The position numbers and the translations under genes are program-made. From Planctomycetota bacterium (GTDB lineage Bacteria; Planctomycetota; UBA8742; UBA2392), in assembly GCA_020845475.1 (NCBI GenBank), contig JADLFN010000080.1:1-47344 (forward strand): a DNA stretch of 47,344 nucleotides. The letters run 5' to 3'. Under the pieces are notes generated by a model, which saw only the letters and a list, made by a program, of their open reading frames with translations, had not been told where the DNA came from and made no database searches. Below are positions 25,657-33,233 of the stretch, one piece after another. Numbering within the stretch: position 1 is the first letter of the stretch; each line of letters starts with the position of its first letter.

Positions 25657-25686
25657 CCCTTCGACTCGCTGCGCTCGCTCAGGACA
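25657..25686. repeat. Intergenic GAGCGAGCGCAGCGAG-type repeat
   Basis: The minus strand reads TGTCCTGAGCGAGCGCAGCG followed by AGTCGAAGGG. I recall this GAGCGAGCGCAGCGAGTCGAAGGG motif as recurrent intergenic text in many bacterial genomes. Only one copy is in the window, so repetitiveness is from memory. Confidence 0.4.
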
Positions 25687-25733
25687 TTCGACCCGACGTG
25701 CACTTGCGCAATCTCTGGCCGGCCATGAGCGAG

Positions 25734-25759
25734 CGCGGGCATCCGTTAGGATGCCCGCG
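25734..25759 (-). terminator. Strong stem-loop downstream of tRNA-Gln
   Basis: CGCGGGCATCC-gtta-GGATGCCCGCG is an 11-bp perfect stem beginning 10 bp after the tRNA 3' end in its direction of transcription. There is no T-tract. Confidence 0.6.
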
Positions 25760-25768
25760 AGAGTCGAA

Positions 25769-25843
25769 TGGCTGGCCCTCAGGGACTCGAACCCCGAAAA
25801 CCAGATCCAGAATCTGGTGTGTTACCAATTACACCAAGGGCCA
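25769..25843 (-). tRNA. tRNA-Gln (anticodon CUG)
   Basis: The minus strand reads TGGCCCT acceptor, D arm with TAATTGGTAAC, anticodon stem CCAGA/TCTGG around TTCTGGA (anticodon CTG), T arm GGGGTTCGAGTCCC, AGGGCCA, discriminator G and encoded CCA. Confidence 0.95.
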
Positions 25844-25984
25844 GTGGCGCGAAAGCTACCAACACGCGGCTGTTCGTCAAGGCGGCGAAGCGCAATCCGC
25901 GCGTGACAGGAACGCCGCAGTTTGGCACCATCGTGCGGCTTTTGTGCAGCCAGTCAGGCTGACTTGGGGTCATTGGAGATTCGC

Positions 25985-27031
25985 ATGTCGATTCGCTGGA
26001 AGTCCCGCACGGTGGCGCTTTGCGCGCTGGCGCTGGGAATGTTCTCGGGCGCGCTGCTGAGCACGCTCATCGTTCACAACACACACGCTGACGCGCAGCC
26101 CGCCACAACGGTCGAGCCCGAGCGCACCTGCTACGTCGATTTTGTGAAGGTGCTCAAGGAAGATGCCGTGCTGCTGAGCGTGCAGATTGAAATCTACTCG
26201 GAATCGCGCCAGCGCCAGCGCGATCTCTCAACACGCACCGAGCGCTTGATGAAGGCCAAGCAGGAAGACATCCGCAACAAGCAGGCCAAGAGCGAGGAAT
26301 ACGCGCGCCTGATGGAAGAAATCATCCAGCTCAACGCCAACTACACCAAAGAGCGTTACGACATCGAGCTGGACATGCAGAAGGATATCAACGAGGAGGC
26401 CAAGCGCCGCTTCAACAAGCTGCGCGATTACGCGGTTGAAATTGCCGAGCGCCACAAGGCCACGCAGATTCTGGTGATCTCGACCGAGCCCACGGAGAAA
26501 ATGGATTTCAGCGATTTGCAGAAGGCGCTCATGCTCAGCCCCGTGCTGCACTACACCAAGGGCTACGACATCACCGCCGAACTCAAGGCCCGCGCCGATC
26601 TCGACAAGTGCAACTTTGAAACGACTGAAGCCTACGCACAGGGTGCGGACGGCAAGAAAATCGACAAGTTGCCCGAGGACAAAGAAAAGAACCCTGACCG
26701 CATCGACTACGAAATCGCCCACGGCGCCAAGCTCACGATGCGCGCTGAATTCACCGACCTCAACAAGGCCACTTCCAAGCGCGAGCCCGTGGCCAACGCC
26801 AGCCTCATGGCCAAGGACGGCGTGACCCCCACGTGGGTTCTGCGCGGCGAGGGTGAACTCAAGTCTCTGCCCAACGGCGACGCCGAGTTCACCGCACCGC
26901 TTCAATGGCCCGAAAGCGCGGCCAAGGACAAACCCATAATCCTGGAGATCGACGTTTCGCCGCTCAAGGCGCGCAACCAGAGCAAGACGTTGCGCGTGCG
27001 TGTGCTGCCTCCTCCACCCAAAGACAAATAG
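25985..27031 (+). CDS. OmpH/Skp-like periplasmic chaperone-type protein
   Basis: ATG 25985 has GGAG 8 bp upstream. The 348-aa product has a signal peptide/anchor (VALCALALGMFSGALLSTLIV), then ERTCYVDFVKVLKED. A long coiled-coil (about residues 60-160, with QRQRDLSTRTERLMKAKQED and EEIIQLNANYTKERYDIELD) resembles Skp/OmpH. A C-terminal beta-type domain of about 130 residues is extra compared with the 160-aa E. coli Skp. It lies 7 bp before lpxD, the same order as skp-lpxD in E. coli, which supports an outer-membrane-assembly role. Confidence 0.7.
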   Translation: MSIRWKSRTVALCALALGMFSGALLSTLIVHNTHADAQPATTVEPERTCYVDFVKVLKEDAVLLSVQIEIYSESRQRQRDLSTRTERLMKAKQEDIRNKQAKSEEYARLMEEIIQLNANYTKERYDIELDMQKDINEEAKRRFNKLRDYAVEIAERHKATQILVISTEPTEKMDFSDLQKALMLSPVLHYTKGYDITAELKARADLDKCNFETTEAYAQGADGKKIDKLPEDKEKNPDRIDYEIAHGAKLTMRAEFTDLNKATSKREPVANASLMAKDGVTPTWVLRGEGELKSLPNGDAEFTAPLQWPESAAKDKPIILEIDVSPLKARNQSKTLRVRVLPPPPKDK

Positions 27032-27038
27032 GGCCGCC

Positions 27039-28112
27039 ATGAAAGCCTCTGAGCTCGCCAAGGTCTGCGCCGCCAGGCTCGAGGGGGATGCCAACCTCGA
27101 GGTCGCCAACGTAGCCACGCTTGAAAAGGCCACTCGCGCTGACGTTGTGTTCGTGACCAGCAACGAGTATCTGCCGGCACTCGAAAAATCCCGTGCGGGC
27201 GCCGCAATCATGAAAACCGGCTTGGCCGCGCCTCAAGGCATGACCGTGTTGCGCGCCGAGGACCCTGATCTGGCGTTCTCCAAGGCGGTGCTGGCCCTGC
27301 GCGGCCCGGGCCATCGGCCGCTGCCGGGCATTTCGGAGCACGCCGTCATCGGCAAGCGCCCGACGATTGGCGAGGGTGCGAGCATCGGCGCGTTTTGCGT
27401 GATGGGCGACGGCGTGCGCCTGGGAAAGAACGTCGTTCTCCACCCGCACGTCGTGCTCGGCGATGAAGTGGAAATCGGCGATGATACGGTCATTTACCCG
27501 CACGTCACCATTCTCGAACGCTGCAAAGTCGGCAAGAAGTGCACGCTCCATCCCGGCACCGTGATTGGCGCCGATGGCTTTGGCTTCCACTTTGTCGCGG
27601 GCAAGTTCGAGAAGGCCCCGCAGCGCGGCATCGTGATCCTTGAAGACGAAGTCGAAATCGGCGCGAATACAACCGTCGATCGCGCACGCTTTGATGTCAC
27701 GCTGGTCAAGCGCGGCAGCAAGATCGACAACCTGGTGCAGATCGCGCACAACTGCCAGATCGGCCAAAACGTGGTCATCGCCGGCCAGTGCGGGCTTTCG
27801 GGCAGCGTCACGCTCAAGGATTATGTGATTCTCGCGGGCGGTGTGGGCATTGCCGACCACGTTACCGTGGGCATGGGCACGAAAGTCGGCGCGGGCAGCG
27901 GCATCATGAAAGATATCGCGCCGGGCAAGACAGTTGTGGGCCGACCCGCCGAAGATGGCCGCGTCTTCATGAAGCAGGCCGCCGCCATGCGCCGCCTGCC
28001 CGACACCATGGAAAAAATCCGCGAAATGGAAAAACGCCTGAGAGAGCTGGAAGCCAGATTGGGCGGCGCGGCCAAAGCGGCAACCGGCCAGATAGACAAA
28101 AACGCGGAGTAA
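27039..28112 (+). CDS. lpxD: UDP-3-O-acyl-glucosamine N-acyltransferase
   Basis: The 357-aa protein has the LpxD N-terminal domain (residues 1-100) and a left-handed beta-helix of hexapeptide repeats (IGEGASIGAF, LGKNVVLHPHVVLGDEVEIG and so on). The catalytic His is H237 in NLVQIAHNCQIG. The C-terminal helix ends in a basic/Glu coiled coil (MEKIREMEKRLRELEARL). LpxD adds the second acyl chain in lipid A synthesis. With the upstream Skp-like gene and downstream lpxC/fabZ it forms an outer-membrane block. Confidence 0.93.
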   Translation: MKASELAKVCAARLEGDANLEVANVATLEKATRADVVFVTSNEYLPALEKSRAGAAIMKTGLAAPQGMTVLRAEDPDLAFSKAVLALRGPGHRPLPGISEHAVIGKRPTIGEGASIGAFCVMGDGVRLGKNVVLHPHVVLGDEVEIGDDTVIYPHVTILERCKVGKKCTLHPGTVIGADGFGFHFVAGKFEKAPQRGIVILEDEVEIGANTTVDRARFDVTLVKRGSKIDNLVQIAHNCQIGQNVVIAGQCGLSGSVTLKDYVILAGGVGIADHVTVGMGTKVGAGSGIMKDIAPGKTVVGRPAEDGRVFMKQAAAMRRLPDTMEKIREMEKRLRELEARLGGAAKAATGQIDKNAE

Positions 28113-28199
28113 CCGGTAGTGCCAAGTGCGAACACCAAGTGATAGCCAGCGCGCAGTACGGAGGCCTTGGCACCCCGGGCTAGGATCTCGGAACTGACA

Positions 28200-29513
28200 A
28201 TGAAACAAACCACGCTTGCAAAGCCTGTTTCGATGACCGGCACTTCGCTGCATGAAGGTGCTGCCGTAACGCTTACGCTCAAACCCGCCAGGGCGGGAGA
28301 GGGCTACACCTTCATTCGCACTGACAAAGCGGGCGCGAAAGTAGCCGCGCACCCGGACAAGATCATCGACATCAAGCGCCGCACGGTGATCAAAGACGGC
28401 GAAGCCGAAGTGCACACGATTGAGCACGTGCTCAGCGCGCTGACGGGTTTGGGCGTCGATAACGCCACCATCGAGCTCAACGCGCCCGAGCCGCCCGCCG
28501 GAGACGGCAGCGCCAAAGCCTTCATGGACTTGATAGATCAGGCCGGCATCGCAACGCTCGAAGCCGAGCAGGAAGTATTCACGCCCACGGCCCCGCTGGT
28601 GTTCCACGAAGGCGCAGCCAGCATCTCCTGTTTCCCAGACCCCAAACCCCAGACCCCAAACCCACTCCTCTCAGTTCAATACACTCTCGATTACGGCGTT
28701 CCGCACCTGGCTCTGCAACGCTACACGGGCGACGTCACGCCCGAGAACTACCGCAAGAACATCGGCCCCGCGCGCACGTTTTGCCTCGAAGAAGAAGCGC
28801 GCCAGTTGCAGGCCATGGGCTTTGGCAAGGGCGCGAACACGCAAAACACGCTGGTGTGGGGCAAGACCGGCGTGATGGAGAACAAGCTCGCGTTCCCCGA
28901 TGAATTCGCGCGCCACAAGGCGCTCGACATCATCGGCGATCTCGCGGTGGTGGGCGTGCGGCTTAACGCGCGCGTGGTGGGGGTGGCCAGCGGCCACTCA
29001 CTGAACCAGAAACTGGCCAAGGCATTGCGCGCGCAATACGACGAAGCCAAACGCAAGCCCACCGGCAAGGGTGCCCTCGATATCCAGGGCATTTTGCGCG
29101 TCGCGCCGCACCGTTACCCGTTTCTCATGGTCGATCGCGTGCTGGAGGCCGATGGCAACCATGCCGTCGGCGTGAAAAACGTCAGCTACAACGAACCGTG
29201 CTTCACAGGCCATTTCCCCGGCCGCCCGGTGTTTCCCGGCGTGCTGCAAATCGAAGCGCTGGCGCAGATCGGCGGCCTGCTCGTGCTGCAACGCCCCGAC
29301 AATCTTGGCAAGCTCGCGTTTTTCACCAGCGTCGAAAGCGTGAAGTTCCGTCGCCTCGTCGTGCCCGGCGACCAGATGCTGCTCGAGGCCACGGTTTTGC
29401 GCGAAAGGCGCGGCCTGGCCGAAGTCGAGGCCCGTGCAACGGTCAACGGTGAAATGTGCTGCGAAGGCACGCTGAAATTCATGGTTGTGGACGAGAAACA
29501 GCAGCAGGGATGA
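28200..29513 (+). CDS. lpxC/fabZ: Bifunctional LpxC deacetylase / FabZ dehydratase fusion
   Basis: ATG 28200 gives 437 aa. Residues 1-290 are LpxC: HTIEHVLSAL (Zn ligand H76), HKALDIIGD (H239, D243) and SGHSLNQ (catalytic H266). Residues 292-437 are FabZ: ILRVAPHRYPFLMVDRV and TGHFPGRPVFPGVLQIEA (H338, E352). LpxC commits UDP-acyl-GlcNAc to lipid A; FabZ dehydrates 3-hydroxyacyl-ACP, so the fusion couples two users of the same acyl pool. The fusion is known in Bacteroidetes and PVC-type phyla. A short insertion PDPKPQTPNP (146-155) is encoded by a tandem 14-bp DNA repeat. No lpxA follows. Confidence 0.95.
   Translation: MKQTTLAKPVSMTGTSLHEGAAVTLTLKPARAGEGYTFIRTDKAGAKVAAHPDKIIDIKRRTVIKDGEAEVHTIEHVLSALTGLGVDNATIELNAPEPPAGDGSAKAFMDLIDQAGIATLEAEQEVFTPTAPLVFHEGAASISCFPDPKPQTPNPLLSVQYTLDYGVPHLALQRYTGDVTPENYRKNIGPARTFCLEEEARQLQAMGFGKGANTQNTLVWGKTGVMENKLAFPDEFARHKALDIIGDLAVVGVRLNARVVGVASGHSLNQKLAKALRAQYDEAKRKPTGKGALDIQGILRVAPHRYPFLMVDRVLEADGNHAVGVKNVSYNEPCFTGHFPGRPVFPGVLQIEALAQIGGLLVLQRPDNLGKLAFFTSVESVKFRRLVVPGDQMLLEATVLRERRGLAEVEARATVNGEMCCEGTLKFMVVDEKQQQG
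28635..28663 (+). repeat. Tandem heptamer repeat inside lpxC coding sequence
   Basis: CCAGACC CCAAACC CCAGACC CCAAACC C is two perfect 14-bp units made of alternating heptamers. It is read in frame as PDPKPQTPNP in the LpxC domain. The heptamer layout matches one arm of the intergenic repeat hairpins elsewhere in the window. Confidence 0.85.
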
Positions 29514-29516
29514 CCC

Positions 29517-29588
29517 GTGGCTGGCGACGCCGTCGCCAGCGCTTTTGTGGAAAGGAACTGCAAGCTGGCGACAGGCGTCGCCAGCCAC
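29517..29588. repeat. REPIN (two inverted REP hairpins)
   Basis: GTGG (29517-29520) plus CTGGCGAC-GCC-GTCGCCAG (29521-29539). Then, inverted, CTGGCGAC-AGGC-GTCGCCAG (29565-29584) plus CCAC (29585-29588). The foot tetranucleotide and hairpin closely match the left-flank REP of the RAYT at 15403-15425, so this is a dispersed product of the same transposase family. It lies 4 bp after the lpxC/fabZ stop. Confidence 0.85.
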
Positions 29589-29656
29589 AAGTCTCTTCCA
29601 AGGGTGTGTCAGAAACTGTACCCTTTGCACCATCTTGACGTGTCAAGGCAAGCCCA

Positions 29657-30700
29657 ATGGCAACCACACCTCCGGTGAAGATTGCGGTCATCGGCGTAGG
29701 ACACCTCGGCAAGAACCACGCGCGCGTGCTGCGCGAACTGCCCAGCGCTGAACTCGTCGCCGTCGTTGACGCACGCGAGAAAGTCGCCAAGGAAATCGCC
29801 GAGCGCTTCCACTGTGAAGCCCTGACCGACTACAAACAGCTCAAAGGCCGCGTTGACGCGGCTACGGTCGTGGTCCCCACGCGCCACCATTTTGAAGTGG
29901 CGAAATGGCTGTTCGAGAACAACATCCACGCGCTGGTCGAAAAACCGATGGCCTACACCATCGATGAATGCACCAAGCTGATCGACATGGCCAAGAAGCA
30001 GAAACGCATTCTGCAAATCGGCCACATCGAGCGCTTCAACCCGGCCCTGAAAAGCATCCGCAATGCCATGAAAACGGTCGCCTTCATCGAGGCCGACCGG
30101 CTCAGCCCGTACCCGTTCCGAAGCACCGACGTGGGCGTGGTCATGGACGTGATGATTCACGATCTGGACATCGTGCTGAGCATCGCCGATTCCGAGGTGG
30201 AGGACGTGCAGGCGGTGTGTACACCGGTGCTCAGCAAGCGCTTCGAAGACATCGCCAGCGTGCGCCTGACGTTCAAGAATGGCGCGGTCGCCAACATCAC
30301 GGCCAGCCGCATCAGCGACAAGTCAGTGCGCAAGATGCGCATCTTCTGCGCCGACAGCTATTTGAACCTGGATTTCGCGGCCAAACAGGCCTGGATCTAC
30401 AAGAAAACGCCCAAGCTCGACCAGGCCGATTTCCACGTCGAAAACCTCGACGTCAGCAACATCGATAACCTGATGCAATTCGTGTTCAACGACTTGATCC
30501 GCGTTGAGCAGGTGGTCATTGGCGAGGAAGAGCCGCTGAAAGAAGAACTTCGTCACTTCATCCAGTGCATCCAGAAGGGCGAGCGCCCCGAGGTCGCCGG
30601 TGAAGAGGGCCTCGCCGCGATCAAGCTTGCCCACGAGATCTTGCGTGTGGCGCGCGAGCACTACGAAAAGCACGTGCCCGCCGAGCACCGCAAGTGGTAG
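29657..30700 (+). CDS. Gfo/Idh/MocA family oxidoreductase (GnnA-like candidate)
   Basis: The 347-aa protein has the Rossmann start KIAVIGVGHLGKNHARVL, the family Lys in ALVEKPMA, and GHIERFNPA followed by DVMIHDLDIVLSI. The GHIERFNP pattern is typical of the family members found in lipid A loci. There GnnA oxidises UDP-GlcNAc at C3 so that 3-amino (amide-linked) lipid A can be made. Position right after lpxC/fabZ supports that reading, but the partner aminotransferase GnnB and lpxA are not in the window. Another sugar dehydrogenase role is possible. Confidence 0.75.
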   Translation: MATTPPVKIAVIGVGHLGKNHARVLRELPSAELVAVVDAREKVAKEIAERFHCEALTDYKQLKGRVDAATVVVPTRHHFEVAKWLFENNIHALVEKPMAYTIDECTKLIDMAKKQKRILQIGHIERFNPALKSIRNAMKTVAFIEADRLSPYPFRSTDVGVVMDVMIHDLDIVLSIADSEVEDVQAVCTPVLSKRFEDIASVRLTFKNGAVANITASRISDKSVRKMRIFCADSYLNLDFAAKQAWIYKKTPKLDQADFHVENLDVSNIDNLMQFVFNDLIRVEQVVIGEEEPLKEELRHFIQCIQKGERPEVAGEEGLAAIKLAHEILRVAREHYEKHVPAEHRKW

Positions 30701-30757
30701 CGAGCTGCAACCGGCACCGCCTTGCGGACTCGCCCGCTCCTGATTAGATTGCCGCCC

Positions 30758-31258
30758 ATGTTCGCCGCCGCCACATTCCAGGAATTACTGGGCAACACGA
30801 TGTTCCAGTATTTCCTCATCTTCGTGTTCACCGCGTTCGGCATTGTGTTCGTGATTCTGAACGTGGACGTGCTGGGCAAGTTCCTGTTCCGCCCGCACAT
30901 GCCTGACGACCTCAAGCTGACCACCTATGAGTGCGGCGAGCCCACGATTGGCTCTTCCTGGGTGCAGTTCGATATTCGCTTCTACACGGTGGCGCTGATC
31001 TTCATCATTTTCGACGTTGAAGTGGTCTTCCTGTTCCCGTGGGCCGCGGTGTTCAGCAAGTTCGGCGCGCCCGCCTTCTGGAAGATGATTATTTTCGCCG
31101 CGGTGCTCGGCGTAGGCTTTGTGAGCGCCTGGAAAAAGGGCGACCTCGACTGGGTCACCAGCACGGCCGCCCACGACGTAGCCGCGCAAAAGGAAGCGCG
31201 CAAGTTGCGCGCCCAAGAACGCGCCGCCGAAGAACTGGAGCGCCGCAAGGCCGCATAG
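30758..31258 (+). CDS. nuoA: NADH-quinone oxidoreductase subunit A
   Basis: ATG 30758 gives 166 aa, longer than the usual 120-147 because of a C-terminal charged tail (about residues 130-166, Arg/Glu/Ala-rich). Three TM helices are visible ([55 protein letters not shown]). The NuoA signature [20 protein letters not shown] is intact. It is a membrane-arm subunit of complex I. The stop is 1 bp from the nuoB start. Confidence 0.93.
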   Translation: MFAAATFQELLGNTMFQYFLIFVFTAFGIVFVILNVDVLGKFLFRPHMPDDLKLTTYECGEPTIGSSWVQFDIRFYTVALIFIIFDVEVVFLFPWAAVFSKFGAPAFWKMIIFAAVLGVGFVSAWKKGDLDWVTSTAAHDVAAQKEARKLRAQERAAEELERRKAA

Positions 31259-31259
31259 C

Positions 31260-31928
31260 ATGCCATCCAAGCCTGACATCACCGATATGGTTCCCGGCGT
31301 GCTTCTCACGAAGCTCGATTGGGTGATCAATTGGGGCCGGCGCAACTCGATCTGGCCCATGGGCTTTGGCCTTGCCTGCTGCGCCATTGAAATGATGGCA
31401 ACAGCCGCCACCAAGTTCGACCTCGACCGCTTTGGCGCGGGCGTGTTTCGCGGCTCGCCAAGGCAATCCGACTTGATGATCGTTTCCGGTACCGTCAGCC
31501 ACAAAATGGGGCCGCGCATCCGCACGCTTTATGAGCAGATGCCCGAGCCGCGCTATGTGATGGCGCACGGTGCGTGCGCTACCAACGGCGGGCCCTACTA
31601 CGAGTACGGCTACCACGTGATGAAGGGCGTGGACCTGATTATCCCGGTCGATCTCTACGTGCCCGGCTGCCCGCCGCGCCCCGAAGCGTTGATCGACGGC
31701 ATCATGAAACTGCAGGAGATGATCAAGCGCGAAAGCGTGGCCAACCGCCACCGTCGCCTCGACTACTGGGCCGATCACAAAGATGAGCTGATCAAAGAAC
31801 TCGACATGAACAAGCGCCAGGTTTTCGAGAACGAGCAGGAAACCGAAAGCATCGCGGCCTGGGAAAAGAAGGTGCAGGAGTTCAGGGCGAAGTATCTGCC
31901 GAAGGAAGCGCTGGCTACGGTGTCGTAG
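31260..31928 (+). CDS. nuoB: NADH-quinone oxidoreductase subunit B
   Basis: The 222-aa protein keeps all four ligands of the N2 [4Fe-4S] cluster: C40-C41 in [11 protein letters not shown]106 in GACATNGG, and C137 in [10 protein letters not shown]2 passes electrons to quinone. The tail from about residue 165 is extended and charged. It follows nuoA directly. A heptamer-array hairpin separates it from nuoC. Confidence 0.95.
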   Translation: MPSKPDITDMVPGVLLTKLDWVINWGRRNSIWPMGFGLACCAIEMMATAATKFDLDRFGAGVFRGSPRQSDLMIVSGTVSHKMGPRIRTLYEQMPEPRYVMAHGACATNGGPYYEYGYHVMKGVDLIIPVDLYVPGCPPRPEALIDGIMKLQEMIKRESVANRHRRLDYWADHKDELIKELDMNKRQVFENEQETESIAAWEKKVQEFRAKYLPKEALATVS

Positions 31929-32006
31929 CCGGTCATCGGTCGCCGGTAGTCGGTAACGGCAAAGTCCGAGCAACTAAAGAAGGCCTACCGACGACAGACT
32001 ACCGAA
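31929..32006. repeat. Heptamer-array hairpin (CGGTMRY/TCGGTNG family), copy 2
   Basis: Right after the nuoB stop, CGGTCAT CGGTCGC CGGTAGT CGGTAAC (31930-31957) faces a right arm TACCGAC GACAGAC TACCGAA (31986-32006). The right arm runs up to the nuoC ATG. It is related to the array at 11361-11450. Confidence 0.78.
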
Positions 32007-32564
32007 ATGCAGCCGACCGACATTACCGCGATCCTCAAAGAGAAGTTCGGCGACAAAGTCGTCACGCGCGCGGCTTACCCTGAAATCAAGCCCGTGCCGG
32101 CACCGGCGCGGCCTAAGGCTCTCGTGCGCAGCGCACAGATTTTCCGTGAAGAAATTGAGGTCAAGCCCGAAGCCGCGCGCGAGGTGATCGCGTTCTGCAA
32201 GAACGACGCGCGGCTTGGCATGGATCTGCTGCACTGCATTACCGGCACCGATTACAAGGCCGGCGAGCCCCTGGGCGTAACCTGGACGCTCACGAGCATC
32301 AAGCACAAGCATTGGGTGTGCATCAACACGCGAGTGCCGCGTGACAAGCCGAACATTCCCAGCGTGATGGACCTGTATCCCGCCGCGGACTGGCACGAGC
32401 GTGAAACGTTCGACCTCGTGGGCATCATTTTCGACGGCCACACGAATCTAAAACGCATCCTGTGCGCCGACGACTGGGAAGGCCACCCGCTGCGCAAGGA
32501 TTACGTGTTCCCGAAGTTCTACCACGGCATCCCCACGGCCAAAGAAGTGCGCTGGAACAGTTAA
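32007..32564 (+). CDS. nuoC: NADH-quinone oxidoreductase subunit C
   Basis: The 185-aa protein has the NuoC 30-kDa signature: VPRDKPNIPSVMDLYPAADWHERETFDLVGI and HTNLKRILCADDWEGHPLRKDY. It belongs to the peripheral arm of complex I. It has no visible Shine-Dalgarno sequence, since the repeat arm abuts the ATG. No nuoD follows; a toxin-antitoxin pair starts 56 bp later. The rest of complex I must be elsewhere. Confidence 0.93.
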   Translation: MQPTDITAILKEKFGDKVVTRAAYPEIKPVPAPARPKALVRSAQIFREEIEVKPEAAREVIAFCKNDARLGMDLLHCITGTDYKAGEPLGVTWTLTSIKHKHWVCINTRVPRDKPNIPSVMDLYPAADWHERETFDLVGIIFDGHTNLKRILCADDWEGHPLRKDYVFPKFYHGIPTAKEVRWNS

Positions 32565-32620
32565 GTCTCTCGCCTCCGTGCAATGGCGCCGATTGCAGGT
32601 ACAATCGGGCCGGAGGCAAA

Positions 32621-32848
32621 ATGGATTACCACAAGATCATCACCATTGAGCCGGGCAAACGGGGCGGCAAGCCGTGCATTCGCGGATTGCGCATTACCGT
32701 GGCTGACATTCTTGATTACCTGGCTGCGGGTATGACGCCAGCCAAGATCGTCGCGGAACACCCCGACCTTACAGAAGAAGACATTCGCGCTGCACTGGCC
32801 TACGCGTCTGACCTGCAGCGCAAGCTCTCTGCCGGAATACTTGTTTGA
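32621..32848 (+). CDS. DUF433 antitoxin-like protein
   Basis: The 75-aa protein reads IITIEPGKRGGKPCIRGLRITVADILDYLAAGM then PDLTEEDIRAALAYA, a textbook DUF433 sequence. Members contain a winged HTH and pair with DUF5615 PIN-like toxins. CGGAGG lies about 10 bp upstream of ATG 32621. It overlaps the toxin frame by four bases (TTGA). Confidence 0.9.
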   Translation: MDYHKIITIEPGKRGGKPCIRGLRITVADILDYLAAGMTPAKIVAEHPDLTEEDIRAALAYASDLQRKLSAGILV

Positions 32849-33180
32849 GCCTTCTGTTCGACGAGAATCTGTCACCACAGTTGCCGGGACTGATTGCTGA
32901 CCTGTTTCCTGGCAGCTATCACCTGCAACACTTCAATTACAGCAGCATGCCGGACATTGAGATTTGGCGGTTGGCGCAGAAGCAAGGCCTGTGCATCGTT
33001 TCCTGAGACACTGATTTCTACTGGCTGAGTTTTCAGTTTGGGCCGCCGCCCAAGGTCGTGTGGATTCAAGCCGGCGCGGCTGCTACGGCCGGCATCGTGG
33101 CCTGCATTCGTGCCAACAGGGATATACTCACTGCTTTCCTCACGCGAGAGGCAGATGGACTGCTGGTGCTTGCGACCTGA
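32845..33180 (+). pseudogene. DUF5615 PIN-like toxin, interrupted by in-frame TGA
   Basis: The frame starts at TTG 32845, overlapping the antitoxin stop. It reads LLFDENLSPQLPGLIADLFPG, then IEIWRLAQKQGLCIVS, then TGA (33004-33006), then DTDFYWLSFQF, PPKVVWIQAG and on to a stop at 33178. Conserved text continues across the TGA at the spot where family members have a Lys or similar before D-x-DF. So one nonsense change (or a sequencing error) splits an otherwise intact 111-codon gene. The catalytic DTDF half is lost if translation stops. Likely a decayed toxin. Confidence 0.8.
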
Positions 33181-33233
33181 AGGTGGCATGTCGTTCAATC
33201 GACAATCAGCGTTCGATAATCCACAATCAGGGC

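Noticed and set aside
28113..28199. Possible further repeat hairpin between lpxD and lpxC (GTGCCAAG / CTTGGCAC)
   Set aside because: There is an 8-bp inverted repeat and a CCAAGTG repeat, but too few units to be called a heptamer array.
29608..29647. AAGGGT...ACCCTT and CTTGAC-gt-GTCAAG inverted repeats before the Gfo gene
   Set aside because: Six-base arms are too short to support an operator or mobile element without other copies.
33004..33006. Selenocysteine reading of the TGA in the toxin gene
   Set aside because: The family does not use Cys at this position and I see no SECIS-like hairpin directly downstream; decay or a sequencing error is simpler.
33187..33232. ACAATCAG repeats upstream of the 33234 gene
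   Set aside because: Two ACAATCAG copies and related CAATC text are visible, but there is no complementary arm; I could not tell it from chance.
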